From Planctomycetota bacterium (GTDB lineage: Bacteria > Planctomycetota > E44-bin39), in assembly GCA_004376375.1 (NCBI GenBank), contig SOJX01000029.1, forward strand, positions 1 through 43,070: a stretch of DNA of 43,070 nucleotides. The letters are read 5' to 3'. Position 1 is the first letter of the stretch. Each line of letters opens with the position of its first letter. The notes below the pieces were generated by a model. That model searched no databases. It worked only from the letters and a program-made list of their open reading frames with translations, and was not told the origin of the DNA. Below are positions 18,150 to 25,838 of the stretch, piece by piece. Position numbers and translations under genes: made by a program.

Positions 18150-18359
18150 ACAAGAAAATAAGTTGATAAGGAAACAGGTAAATATTTTTCATATGCGCCA
18201 AGCTCCTTATTCCTAATTTCTTATTCCCTTGTTCCCTTGTTCCCTTGTCCCTTCTTCCGGCAGGCGGGAATCCAGGATTTCTTCCGACCGAACAACCGAA
18301 CGACCGAAGGACCGAAGGACCATTTTTCCGACAATCGTAAATCGAAAATCGAAAATCGA
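18146..18359. repeat. Composite word tracts before the 18360 gene
   Basis: The gap holds AATAAG/GATAAGG words (18146-18180), TTCCCTTG octads (about 18220-18255), GGAATCCAGGATT (about 18269), GACCGAA octads (18284-18320) and AATCGAA heptads (18330-18360). The last AATCGAA word supplies the ATG of the next gene. Confidence 0.65.
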
Positions 18360-18866
18360 ATGAAACACCTTCCCCTCAAGCTCGGTATCGGCGTCGTGCT
18401 GCTGTTCGCGGTGGTTATCGCGGTACTTCTGTCATGGAAACCGCTTCAGGTAAGGTGGCACAAAAGCAGGCTGAATTCGTCGGACCCGGAGCGGAAAATG
18501 GAAAGCATTGAACGGCTTCTGAAGCAGGGCGATAAGGGCAGGAAAATTGTTGAAGAATATATTTACGGAAAAGATAGCAAGTGGGTCAGGAAAAACTTTG
18601 GAGACCCGATTGCAAAATTTTATTCCGGGTATCCTGCTCCTGCCCTCGATGCTCCGGAAGAAAAAATAGAAGAATGGAAAGAGGCTCAGACCGCCGAAGT
18701 ATGGAACTACAAAATGCTCGAAATTTATTTTAATATAAAGAGAAGAGTACGTGGGATAATTATCCTTGATTATTTTGAATGGTATAGATACAGAGAATAT
18801 CCTGGATTTAAAAGAGAACTCATGGAAGCGCTCTGGAAGGCGGAAAACAAGAATTCCAATCCCTGA
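18360..18866 (+). CDS. Small membrane-anchored protein with LPLKL N-terminus
   Basis: The protein has 168 residues. The ATG at 18360 begins MKHLPLKLGIGVVLLFAVVI, one membrane helix nearly identical in pattern to those at 9674 and 10339. A linker with KSRLNSSDPERKMESIERLL also aligns with the linker of the ankyrin protein (KLKSDNLKERVAGIDFLL). The rest is charged, helical and rich in Tyr, Trp and Glu, with no ankyrin repeats and no known domain. An upstream in-frame ATG at 18237 would translate only repeat sequence. The coding region is AT-rich compared with the amidotransferase gene before it. Confidence 0.65.
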   Translation: MKHLPLKLGIGVVLLFAVVIAVLLSWKPLQVRWHKSRLNSSDPERKMESIERLLKQGDKGRKIVEEYIYGKDSKWVRKNFGDPIAKFYSGYPAPALDAPEEKIEEWKEAQTAEVWNYKMLEIYFNIKRRVRGIIILDYFEWYRYREYPGFKRELMEALWKAENKNSNP

Positions 18867-18867
18867 C

Positions 18868-18900
18868 CCGCAATCCGAAATCCGAAATCGAAATCGAAAT
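18868..18900. repeat. AATCCGA/AATCGAA words
   Basis: AATCCGA, AATCCGA, AATCGAA and ATCGAAATG words directly follow the stop codon. They have the same words as 15206-15247. Confidence 0.55.
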
Positions 18901-19065
18901 GACCCGGGACTTCTTCTAATATCAGTATGTGAACGGAGATTTTTTCGGCCAAGGGCTAGGGGCTATAAAAGAGAATTTTGCTTGCATGTCAATAGCATAA
19001 TAGCTATAAAGCGTTGGCACCTGTTTTGACGATATGCCAATAGGTAGCATAGTTACGCGAAATAC

Positions 19066-19094
19066 TTGATTATTTGCATATTTTGCGTTATAAT
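19066..19094 (+). promoter_or_regulatory. Sigma70-type promoter of the PIN operon
   Basis: TTGATT (19066-19071), 17 bases, TATAAT (19089-19094) stand just before GGAGAG and the start at 19116. The -10 is consensus and the -35 matches four of six. Confidence 0.7.
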
Positions 19095-19115
19095 TATACT
19101 TGGAGAGTAAGTACC

Positions 19116-19472
19116 ATGGACGAGAAAAAAAAGGAAGTGGGAAAAGAAGAAGAAATCCCTGCAGGCGGTGATCAGAAACCGCCCAAAAAAGAAATAAGGG
19201 CAAAAATCGTCTTGGAGGGTATACGGGATACCGAAAGGATTTTTTCTAATTACGCAATTGCTACTAGAGATGAAGGGGAAATGGTAGTAACCTTTTGTGA
19301 GGTTGAACCGTTTTATTCAATGCTGGAAAGCAGTTACAAAAGTGAAGACTCCGAAGAAGCGAATTTAAAAGCAAAACCACTGGCTAGCATAAGAATGCCA
19401 CTAAGGATGATTCCAAAGTTAATAAAAATGCTGAATACAGTGATGAATGATATGGGAGCGAGAAGCGAGTGA
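19116..19472 (+). CDS. DUF3467-like small protein, first gene of a PIN operon
   Basis: The protein has 118 residues from the ATG at 19116, behind GGAGAG. A charged Lys/Glu N-terminus (1-25) leads to a domain resembling DUF3467. It has IFSNYAIATRDEGEMVVTFCEVEP, then a variable loop and a conserved-looking C-terminal helix ASIRMPLRMIPKLIKMLN. DUF3467 has no settled function as far as I know. The match is by eye. The gene has a strong promoter and overlaps the next gene by four bases, so it looks like the lead gene of the toxin-antitoxin-like operon. The patch is more AT-rich than its neighbours. Confidence 0.6.
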   Translation: MDEKKKEVGKEEEIPAGGDQKPPKKEIRAKIVLEGIRDTERIFSNYAIATRDEGEMVVTFCEVEPFYSMLESSYKSEDSEEANLKAKPLASIRMPLRMIPKLIKMLNTVMNDMGARSE

Positions 19473-19810
19473 GCGATCAGGCAACAATAAAGGGACTTGT
19501 GTTTGAAGAGCCTCATGATATGTTTCGTGAGTCATTGGATGATTGTATACCTTCACCACTCAGTTGTTCAATGCATGCTGAAGTGATAATTGATTACGAT
19601 TACAATCTTTCATTACAGCCAGTCATTGATAATCCTGGCAGTGGGTCATATTTGGTGGACAGTCGAGAATATTATCCATTGCCCGGCCGAAAGACAATCT
19701 TTCAGAAATTGCGTGAAATCTCTGCTGAAGTCCCACCCGAGGAATGGGAAAAGTTACCTCGGGACCTTTCATTAAATCATGATAAATACCTTTACGGTCA
19801 AAAAGAATAA
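19469..19810 (+). CDS. Putative antitoxin paired with the PIN protein
   Basis: The protein has 113 residues. It starts with GTG at 19469, overlapping the previous stop (GTGA). The next gene's ATG overlaps its own stop by one base (TAATG), so all three are coupled. The C-terminal stretch EVPPEEWEKLPRDLSLNHDK ending in YLYG resembles the tail of small proteins that I recall encoded directly before PIN-domain toxins, where such tails bind the toxin. There is no clear DNA-binding fold in the N-terminal half. The antitoxin role is inferred mostly from position. Confidence 0.55.
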   Translation: MSDQATIKGLVFEEPHDMFRESLDDCIPSPLSCSMHAEVIIDYDYNLSLQPVIDNPGSGSYLVDSREYYPLPGRKTIFQKLREISAEVPPEEWEKLPRDLSLNHDKYLYGQKE

Positions 19811-20220
19811 TGAGAAATGTCTTTGTTGATTCATCCTACTGGATAGCCTATATCAATCCCAATGATGTTTATCATGATGCGGCCCTCCAAATAGAACCCT
19901 CACTTAAAAATGCGGTTCTAATAACAACTAGTGAAGTATTAACAGAAGTTATGAATTATTTTACGAAGAGGGGGCCAGTGCTCAAAATGGCCGCCTTGAA
20001 ACTTGCAAGAGAAATCATTAATGACGAGCAGGTTCAAATAATCTGGCAAACACAGATGTCGTTTCTAAATGGTACAATTTATTATCAGAGATTCCTTGGT
20101 ACAGAGTACAGTTTTGTAGATTGCTCTTGCATGGCGTTTATGTGGACAAATTCATTTAATGAAATTTTAACTACAGATGATCATTTCTCCGAACAAGGTT
20201 TTAATAAACTCCTAGATTGA
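19810..20220 (+). CDS. PIN-domain protein, VapC-like ribonuclease toxin
   Basis: The protein has 136 residues. PIN acidic residues are visible: Asp7 in VFVDSSYWIAY, Glu42 and Glu46 in TSEVLTEVMNY, Asp104 in YSFVDCSCMAFM, and Asp123/124 in ILTTDDHF. These make up the metal site of PIN nucleases, so the enzyme should be active. VapC-type members cut tRNA or rRNA when freed from their antitoxin. Its start overlaps the upstream gene's stop by one base. It is the last gene of the operon, followed by more than 500 bases of repeat DNA. Confidence 0.85.
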   Translation: MRNVFVDSSYWIAYINPNDVYHDAALQIEPSLKNAVLITTSEVLTEVMNYFTKRGPVLKMAALKLAREIINDEQVQIIWQTQMSFLNGTIYYQRFLGTEYSFVDCSCMAFMWTNSFNEILTTDDHFSEQGFNKLLD

Positions 20221-20788
20221 TATTCCTTGAAATTCTTACCTCGGCAATTCTGAAATTCCTTTTAACTTCCCTGTCCGGATCCTTGGCAATCTGGGGACAG
20301 TATATCTATTTTTCATTGTCCAATTACGGAATGTTCCCGATTTATAAATGACTTAGGCGATGAAGAAGTTAAAAGTCCCAAGTTATAAGTTAAAAGTTCG
20401 GAGCATTGGATGTAACTTTAAACTTACAACTTTAAACTTTTAACTCCCCAGCAACTTCCGTTCCAAAAAAATCCCGCGTTACATTCCCGGAAAAACTGTC
20501 ACAAAAAAGTGACGGTATACGTCTTTTCGCAACTCATACCCCCCGATTGCGGCCTGATTACCCCCGTTTGTTGGCCTGCAATGGGTGTTTGTCGGCCTTA
20601 CCTGGCCATTAAAAGTGAAGATTTTTCGGAAAGTTTTACAAAAAATTACAATCAGGACTGAAAACACAGTTATTAGTTTTTAGTTATTGGTTCTTAGTTA
20701 AAAAAAGACAAAAAACAAAAGACCAAAGACCAAAAACTAAAAACCAAAAATTCCACTCACGACTCACGACACACGACTCACGACCCAT
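20221..20788. repeat. 568-base gap of AT-rich inverted word tracts
   Basis: No convincing gene. The gap holds CTGTCC...GGGACAG arms around 20270-20300 (with GGGGACAGTATAT), AGTTAAAAGT words (20366-20398) facing ACTTTAAACTT and ACTTTTAACT (20411-20444), a TCAC-aaaaaa-GTGA palindrome (about 20500-20513), GTTATTAGTTTTTAG words (20668-20700) facing ACCAAAGACCAAAAACTA (20718-20748), and CTCACGA octads (20755-20783). The gap separates convergent genes. Confidence 0.6.
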
Positions 20789-21787
20789 TCAATAGATTGC
20801 CCAACGTCTCATTTCTTTAAACCCGACTTTTTTGTAGAGTTTCAGAGCTTCCGGCGAAACCTCCTGGAGCGTCAGCGTTTCACACTTCTTCATCTGCCGC
20901 CGCGACTTCAAATCAACGAGCGCGGACGAAAGGAGCGCTTCGCCCAACCCTATCCCGCGCGCATCTTTGGAAACTTCGAGATGATAGATGGCGGCTTTTT
21001 TCTCCTTCGAGACAAGGCCTTTCATCGGATACGAAACAACGATTCCAATTGTCAGTCCGTCCCGCACTGCGTAGAAGGAATCGAAGGTCTGGGACGCGTC
21101 GTACTGAAGACTTATGCGCTCCGGCATCCCGATGGTTGGCGAGACGTTTTTCTTCGTCCTGAACATAACTCCATTATCTTCGGCCGCGTTCCTGGTCGCC
21201 CCCACCCGCTTGAGCGAAACGCTCGATAACGCAACCTCAAGCGCGACGCCGGTATAGCGCTTCTCGAATCCTTCGCGCGAAAAAAATTTCTTCGCGGCCT
21301 CGTCTTCGTCCGGAACAGATATGCCTTCGGTCGTCCCGAAGAAACAGGTCGCGGGCCCGGCGGAATTTCCATAAAACGGGTTGAAGACCTGCCCGTCGAT
21401 TACGATCCGCGCCGTGCCGTAGAGGTATTGTTTCGCCCTCCTCATCAGCTCGGTACCGATACCGCGGTTGCGGTAATCCTTTGCCACGTAAATCAATGCG
21501 ATAAAACCTTCCGAGCCGCCCTCCCAGCCGTCATAGAGCCGGCGGCAGACAACCCCGCTACGCGTTCCGGAGTGGCAGTAACCCACAATTTTCTTCCCGT
21601 CCCAGGCGAGGATAAATCCTTTCGGCTCAAAAGCTTCCACGCCCGTGTTGAGTTCGACTACACGGGTCCTGTAAAGGTGTGCAGTCATTCTCACCGCATT
21701 CGGCCAGGTGGAAAAACTCGCATTCCAGAAGCGGACAATAGAAGGAAGGTCTTCGTCGGAATACTCGGTATAGGTTATCTCACGCAT
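20789..21787 (-). CDS. Tandem-GNAT acetyltransferase
   Basis: The protein has 332 residues with two GNAT folds. Acetyl-CoA binding motifs are visible in both: IYVAKDYRNRGIGTELM near residues 100-116, and LEVSKDARGIGLGEALL near 272-288. A C-terminal KLYKKVGFKE completes the second copy. Tandem GNATs are known from mycothiol synthase and some antibiotic or peptide acyltransferases, but the substrate here is unknown. It starts five bases after the ComA-like gene, so the two are coupled. Lying at the end of a nonulosonic-acid island, it may N-acylate a sugar intermediate or a product of the ComA-like enzyme. That is inference. Confidence 0.75.
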   Translation of the reverse strand: MREITYTEYSDEDLPSIVRFWNASFSTWPNAVRMTAHLYRTRVVELNTGVEAFEPKGFILAWDGKKIVGYCHSGTRSGVVCRRLYDGWEGGSEGFIALIYVAKDYRNRGIGTELMRRAKQYLYGTARIVIDGQVFNPFYGNSAGPATCFFGTTEGISVPDEDEAAKKFFSREGFEKRYTGVALEVALSSVSLKRVGATRNAAEDNGVMFRTKKNVSPTIGMPERISLQYDASQTFDSFYAVRDGLTIGIVVSYPMKGLVSKEKKAAIYHLEVSKDARGIGLGEALLSSALVDLKSRRQMKKCETLTLQEVSPEALKLYKKVGFKEMRRWAIY

Positions 21788-21792
21788 TCATG

Positions 21793-22605
21793 TTACCGTT
21801 TGTTTTTGTGGAAGTGCGGCAACGTGTCGGTCGACAGCCCGAGCCGGAAACTCTCGACCGTAACGACGCCGTCATGAGGAACGTTCGCAAGGTTCACGTT
21901 CGCGCCGAGCCGCCTGACCAGCCACGCCTGCTGTTTCCGGTGCGGTGCTTCGAAAATAATGTGAGGCGGCGGTATCACCTGCGTTATCCCCTCGACCACG
22001 CCTATCCGTACTTCGCGGTTGGACTTGTACGGGCCGGAAGTACCGCGCTCACCCCCGCTGACAATCACTTTCCACGCGCCCGCGGCAAGCTCTTCCTGGA
22101 TGCGCGACGTCCATTCGTCGATCGTGAGCATCGTCTGCGAGCCGAGAAACCCGACGACCGAAACCACGCGGAACTTTTCCGTAAGCCGCTTTATGAGCTC
22201 GAGCTTCCGCGCACGCTCGATATCGACCGAGCGGGCCGAGATTTCAACGACCGTGATGCCGTGGTCTTCAATGTATTTCAGGAACGAATCCAGCCGGTCC
22301 TGCAGCATCGCGATCTCGAGCAGGATGCCGTCGACGTAGACCGGGATGTCGGCGAGCCTGTAGACCTGTATCTTCCGCTTGAGGCCGCTCGTTATAAGTG
22401 CCGTCCCCCAGCCGAGTTTCACGATGTCGATATAAGTGTGGGCCGTCTCGAGAAGGTCGGCCGTCGCCCGCACTCCAAGGCCTGCGTCGACGACCACCGT
22501 CAGCCCGGAATCGCGGGGCTTACGGGTCCGGGTCGGCAGATCGAGAACGTCGCTTCGAAGCTCGATCGGCGGTACGGGCCGGCCTTTGGGTGGTTCGTCA
22601 GGCAT
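21793..22605 (-). CDS. comA: ComA-type phosphosulfolactate synthase
   Basis: The protein has 270 residues. The family joins sulfite to phosphoenolpyruvate to give phosphosulfolactate, the first step of one coenzyme M route and of sulfolactate formation. It is a TIM barrel. Visible family features are KPRDSGLTVVVDAGLG near 30-44, the strong signature YIDIVKLGWGTALITSG near 58-74, VYVDGILLE (where many members have GGT-type residues), VVEISARSV, and a late VVSGGERGTSG. No later coenzyme M genes are present. It sits between NeuD and a tandem GNAT gene in a nonulosonate island, so its real substrate could differ from sulfite. Confidence 0.75.
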   Translation of the reverse strand: MPDEPPKGRPVPPIELRSDVLDLPTRTRKPRDSGLTVVVDAGLGVRATADLLETAHTYIDIVKLGWGTALITSGLKRKIQVYRLADIPVYVDGILLEIAMLQDRLDSFLKYIEDHGITVVEISARSVDIERARKLELIKRLTEKFRVVSVVGFLGSQTMLTIDEWTSRIQEELAAGAWKVIVSGGERGTSGPYKSNREVRIGVVEGITQVIPPPHIIFEAPHRKQQAWLVRRLGANVNLANVPHDGVVTVESFRLGLSTDTLPHFHKNKR

Positions 22606-22674
22606 CGAACTCTCTAACGCTTTTGAAAAAACCGGGTTGAAGAAAACCGTAACACGGAATAATTCGCCGGCAGT

Positions 22675-23388
22675 CTACTTCTTCTTTCCTTTTCCCTTAT
22701 TTTTTGAAGCGCCGGCACGTCTTTTCCGTTTCTGCTTGGCAGGATTTCCGTAAACCGTTTTTCCTGCAGGTACGCTCTTCGTAACGACCGCGCCCGCGGC
22801 AACGGTCGCGCCCTTGCCGATAATAATCGGCTCGTCCGGTCTGCCGTTCACAACACACGAGCCTATGCCGAGATACGCACCCGTCTCGACCCTCACACAA
22901 CCGCCCAGATGGACGCCCGGCCCGATTGTGGCAAACTCGCCGATGAAACAATCATGGTCAACAGATGCGCCAGAAGCAATCAGGGTCCCCTGCTCGATCC
23001 GCGCGCCATTCATCACAACTGCATTCGGCAGAATGGTTACCGCACTTCCGATATATGCTGCACGCGAAACGGCTGCAGTTTCGCTGATTATGGAAAGGAG
23101 GTTGAAACCGCTCATTTCGGCAAGTTCGAATGCCCTGATACGTTTATCGAGATGGCCGTATTCGCCGAGCGCAAGGGCTACATAATGAATGCCCTTCTTG
23201 AACAGCTTCCCCAGAATATCCGGCCCGCCTGCAATCTCGATACTCCCGATTTTCTTCCCCCACGTTTCTCGCCTATCATACATGTCTATAAGGCATTCTG
23301 CCTTGAATTGCCTCTTCTCGGTTTCAAGAATTTCCTGAACAATCCGCCCTGTCGAGCCTGCACCAAGTATCGCAACTCTTATGTTCAT
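22675..23388 (-). CDS. neuD: NeuD-family sugar O/N-acyltransferase
   Basis: The protein has 237 residues. An N-terminal Rossmann-like domain (VAILGAGSTGRIVQEIL) binds the sugar nucleotide. The C-terminal half is a left-handed beta-helix of hexapeptide repeats (IGSAVTILPNAVVMNGA, then IGEFATIGPGVHLGG), with the catalytic-type His in GASVDHDC. Family members such as NeuD and PglD acetylate sialic acid or amino sugars with acetyl-CoA. The tail is unusually basic (KRKRRAGASKNKGKGKKK) and probably disordered. The start follows AAGGAGAAGG. It lies 19 bases after neuC. Confidence 0.85.
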   Translation of the reverse strand: MNIRVAILGAGSTGRIVQEILETEKRQFKAECLIDMYDRRETWGKKIGSIEIAGGPDILGKLFKKGIHYVALALGEYGHLDKRIRAFELAEMSGFNLLSIISETAAVSRAAYIGSAVTILPNAVVMNGARIEQGTLIASGASVDHDCFIGEFATIGPGVHLGGCVRVETGAYLGIGSCVVNGRPDEPIIIGKGATVAAGAVVTKSVPAGKTVYGNPAKQKRKRRAGASKNKGKGKKK

Positions 23389-23407
23389 AACCTTCTCCTT
23401 GTCCTGC

Positions 23408-24628
23408 TTAGGGATCCTGGATCTGTTTCTGAATCAGTTTATGGTCCAGGCGCAAGTTCGCCAGGACCTTGACGATACGTGAAGCCGCACGGCCGTCACC
23501 GTATGGATTCTTTATGCGTGAAAGACGGCGTCTGAACGTTTTGTTCGTCAGAACATACCTGATGGCCTGTTTGATTTTACCGGTTTTAAACTCACAGTCA
23601 ACAACGTTTTGCGCCTTCTCCCGCCCGTTCTGCCTTATTCCCAGATTTATCACCGGCGTCCTGAAACTGGCTGCTTCTATTATACCGCCTGAAGAATTAC
23701 CAATAATAAAATCAACGGCTGAAAGCAACGAAAGATATTCCTCATGCGGAAGAGACTTCAGAACGCGCATGAACTTCCGCCACTTCGGCTTGTTCAACGC
23801 TTCGATAATCGCATCGCAACCCGCATCGTTGGTCGGGTAAAACGCCAAAACGCCGCAATCCGATGCAGCAAGAGCGTTTAGAGTCGCTTTTATCTGGAGC
23901 CCGGATTTTTCGGGTTCCGAAGTCACGGAATGTTGAACCAGAATTGCGTGTCGCTTTCCCGCAAGTCCGTTATAGTATTTTTCAATTATGTCTTTTGCCG
24001 GCGCAAGATTGAGCCCGCGAATAGTATCAAGCGCAGGCGCACCAACAATATGAATCCGCGATTTTTCTTCACCCATCCGCAGGATGCGTGAAGCACTTTT
24101 CTTCGTCGCAGGAAAATGTATATGCGCCAGTTTCGTTATCGCATGCCTGTAAGATTCATCAACACCACCCTTTGTACGCTCGCCACCATGAATGTGCGCG
24201 ACCGGAATCATCATCGTTGCAGCTGCAGACGCGGCAGCGAACATTCCAAACCTGTCACCAAGCACAAGAACGATGTCGGGCCGGGCGTTTGAAAACCTTT
24301 CCGCGAAATAGGTTATACCGACACCGACGCTCCTGGCCATATCATATGCAGAAATCGGTTTTTTGCCGGAAATGCTTTCGCCTACACCCCTGATAATAGG
24401 GAGCAAAATCCTGTAGGTTATGGGGAAACCGTCCTTCTTAATCTCATTTGCGGTCTCTCCAAAAGTCTTGTCCCAGTGCGCATTTGTAACTGCAAGTTTC
24501 AATTCAAGGCGCTGGTGTTTGTCGATAGCTTTAATGACGGGCCTAAGTATGCCGTAATCTGACCTTGTGCCCGTGACAACGGCTATCGACCGTGTTTTGA
24601 GCCTGGTGCTTTGTTTTTTCTTTGTCAT
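23408..24628 (-). CDS. neuC: Hydrolysing UDP-GlcNAc 2-epimerase (NeuC/LegG type)
   Basis: The protein has 406 residues. NeuC-type enzymes turn a UDP- or GDP-activated GlcNAc derivative into the free ManNAc derivative for the NeuB step. Features are VVTGTRSDYGILRPVIKAI at the N-terminus, LGDRFGMFAAA, the HIHGGERTKGGVDESYRH active-site stretch, and GNSSGGIIEA near the C-terminus for nucleotide binding. All are intact. Whether it makes neuraminic or legionaminic precursors cannot be told from sequence alone. The gap to the upstream neuB (136 bases) is repeat-filled. Confidence 0.88.
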   Translation of the reverse strand: MTKKKQSTRLKTRSIAVVTGTRSDYGILRPVIKAIDKHQRLELKLAVTNAHWDKTFGETANEIKKDGFPITYRILLPIIRGVGESISGKKPISAYDMARSVGVGITYFAERFSNARPDIVLVLGDRFGMFAAASAAATMMIPVAHIHGGERTKGGVDESYRHAITKLAHIHFPATKKSASRILRMGEEKSRIHIVGAPALDTIRGLNLAPAKDIIEKYYNGLAGKRHAILVQHSVTSEPEKSGLQIKATLNALAASDCGVLAFYPTNDAGCDAIIEALNKPKWRKFMRVLKSLPHEEYLSLLSAVDFIIGNSSGGIIEAASFRTPVINLGIRQNGREKAQNVVDCEFKTGKIKQAIRYVLTNKTFRRRLSRIKNPYGDGRAASRIVKVLANLRLDHKLIQKQIQDP

Positions 24629-24764
24629 TCAAAGGTCTTTCGAAAGCAAGGAAAGTATGAAGGTTGAAGGTTGAAAGACCCGCCGGTCAAGCCCGGCGGC
24701 TAAATAAATTTTATCAACGCCGCACAAGCGCGGCCGCTAACATTCATTCTTCTTACTTCATCCT
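24629..24764. repeat. Repeat-filled gap between neuB and neuC with two REP-like palindromes
   Basis: GAAGGTTGAAGGTTGAAAG words (about 24658-24677), a palindrome CCGCCGG...CCGGCGG (24680-24699) followed by CTAAA, a second GC-rich palindrome (24718-24740) also ending in CGCTAA, and CTTCATCC/CTTCATAC heptads running into the end of neuB (to about 24785). Both palindromes fit the TTAGC family. Confidence 0.6.
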
Positions 24765-25823
24765 TCATACTTCATCCTTCATCCTTTTTTCGAGCATGTC
24801 CCATGTTATGGTTTCATCGGCCTCTATGTCGCACGCAGCCGTATAGTTTCCAATCTCCTTGTAGTACTTCGGCGGCACACCCGTCCCGGGCCTCTTTATG
24901 GCAACTATATCTCTTGAAAGTTTTGTACCCTTCTTTATCACTTCAAGGGCAACGAGTGATTTCCTTGCAAGTCTACGCGTGGGTTCTTCCGAAGGCGCCC
25001 ATTTCTTTACTCCATGCCCGAGCGCCCGCTCGAGGTTGCGAATCTTTTGCACAATATCTTTAAACTCATCAACGTCAGCACTGGCTTCGTGGTCCGGCCC
25101 GATGTCGTATTTTGAAAGCGTAAAGTGCTTCTCAATCACGCGGGCACCCAGCGCGACAGCCCCAAGGACAGCCGAGAAGCCGGTCGTATGGTCCGAGTAG
25201 CCAATCGGGTAATCGAATTCCTTTCGCAACGTTTTCACCGCGAGCACGTTTGCGTCATCCAAGGTGGCGGGGTAGTGAGAAACGCAGTGCATAAGCACGA
25301 TCGCATTCGCCCCGGCTTCGCGCAAGACCTCGACGGCTCGTTTTGTTTCCTCCAGGTCGCTGGCACCGGTAGAAAGCAGGATCGGCAGACCCGTCTTCGC
25401 TGCCGCAGTCAGAAGCGGTTCATTCGTTATCTCGCATGAGCCCAGTTTCACGGCGCGAACGCCGAGTTCGACAAGATGGCGCAGGCTGTCATGGTCAAAC
25501 ACGCTCGCCAGGAACTCGATCCCCACCTGGTCGGTGAAACGCTTCAGGTCGGTGAATTCCTCGGGCGACAGCGCCAGTTTTCTCAGCATGTCGAGCTGCT
25601 GGCCGGGTCCGTATCCGCTGTCCCACATCTCGGCCTTGGCGGTTGCCAGCGCTTCCGGGCGAAACATCTGAAACTTGACGGCATTCGCGCCTATCTGGTT
25701 CGCCTTGAGCACCATCTTTTTCGCGCGGTCGAGGTCACCGTTATGGTTGACTCCGATCTCGGCGATAACCATGACTGGGCCATATTCGCTGTTAAGCTTG
25801 TACGTCTCGAAGAAGTCGGACAT
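24765..25823 (-). CDS. neuB: Nonulosonic acid synthase (NeuB/LegI type)
   Basis: The protein has 352 residues. It condenses phosphoenolpyruvate with a ManNAc-type sugar to form a nine-carbon acid. The TIM-barrel part has AEIGVNHNGD (21-30), KLGSCEITN, LSTGASDLEE, MHCVSHYPA, IGYSDHTTG and IEKHFTLSKYDIGPDHEAS. The C-terminal 60 residues form a SAF (antifreeze-like) domain (KSLVALEVIKKGTKLS, VAIKRPGTGVPP). The enzyme looks complete. The final codons overlap a CTTCATCC repeat tract. The upstream gene ends 15 bases before the start, with AGGCGG as ribosome-binding site. Confidence 0.92.
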   Translation of the reverse strand: MSDFFETYKLNSEYGPVMVIAEIGVNHNGDLDRAKKMVLKANQIGANAVKFQMFRPEALATAKAEMWDSGYGPGQQLDMLRKLALSPEEFTDLKRFTDQVGIEFLASVFDHDSLRHLVELGVRAVKLGSCEITNEPLLTAAAKTGLPILLSTGASDLEETKRAVEVLREAGANAIVLMHCVSHYPATLDDANVLAVKTLRKEFDYPIGYSDHTTGFSAVLGAVALGARVIEKHFTLSKYDIGPDHEASADVDEFKDIVQKIRNLERALGHGVKKWAPSEEPTRRLARKSLVALEVIKKGTKLSRDIVAIKRPGTGVPPKYYKEIGNYTAACDIEADETITWDMLEKRMKDEV

Positions 25824-25838
25824 GGCTTTTCCGCCTAA

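Noticed and set aside
20270..20300. GGGGACAGTATAT with CTGTCC arm, considered as the end of an insertion sequence
   Set aside because: No transposase gene, second end or target duplication is visible; kept only as a palindrome within the repeat gap.
20479..20667. Open frame of 62 residues on the minus strand in the gap after the PIN gene
   Set aside because: No ribosome-binding site, no domain, and it lies within repeat-rich AT sequence.
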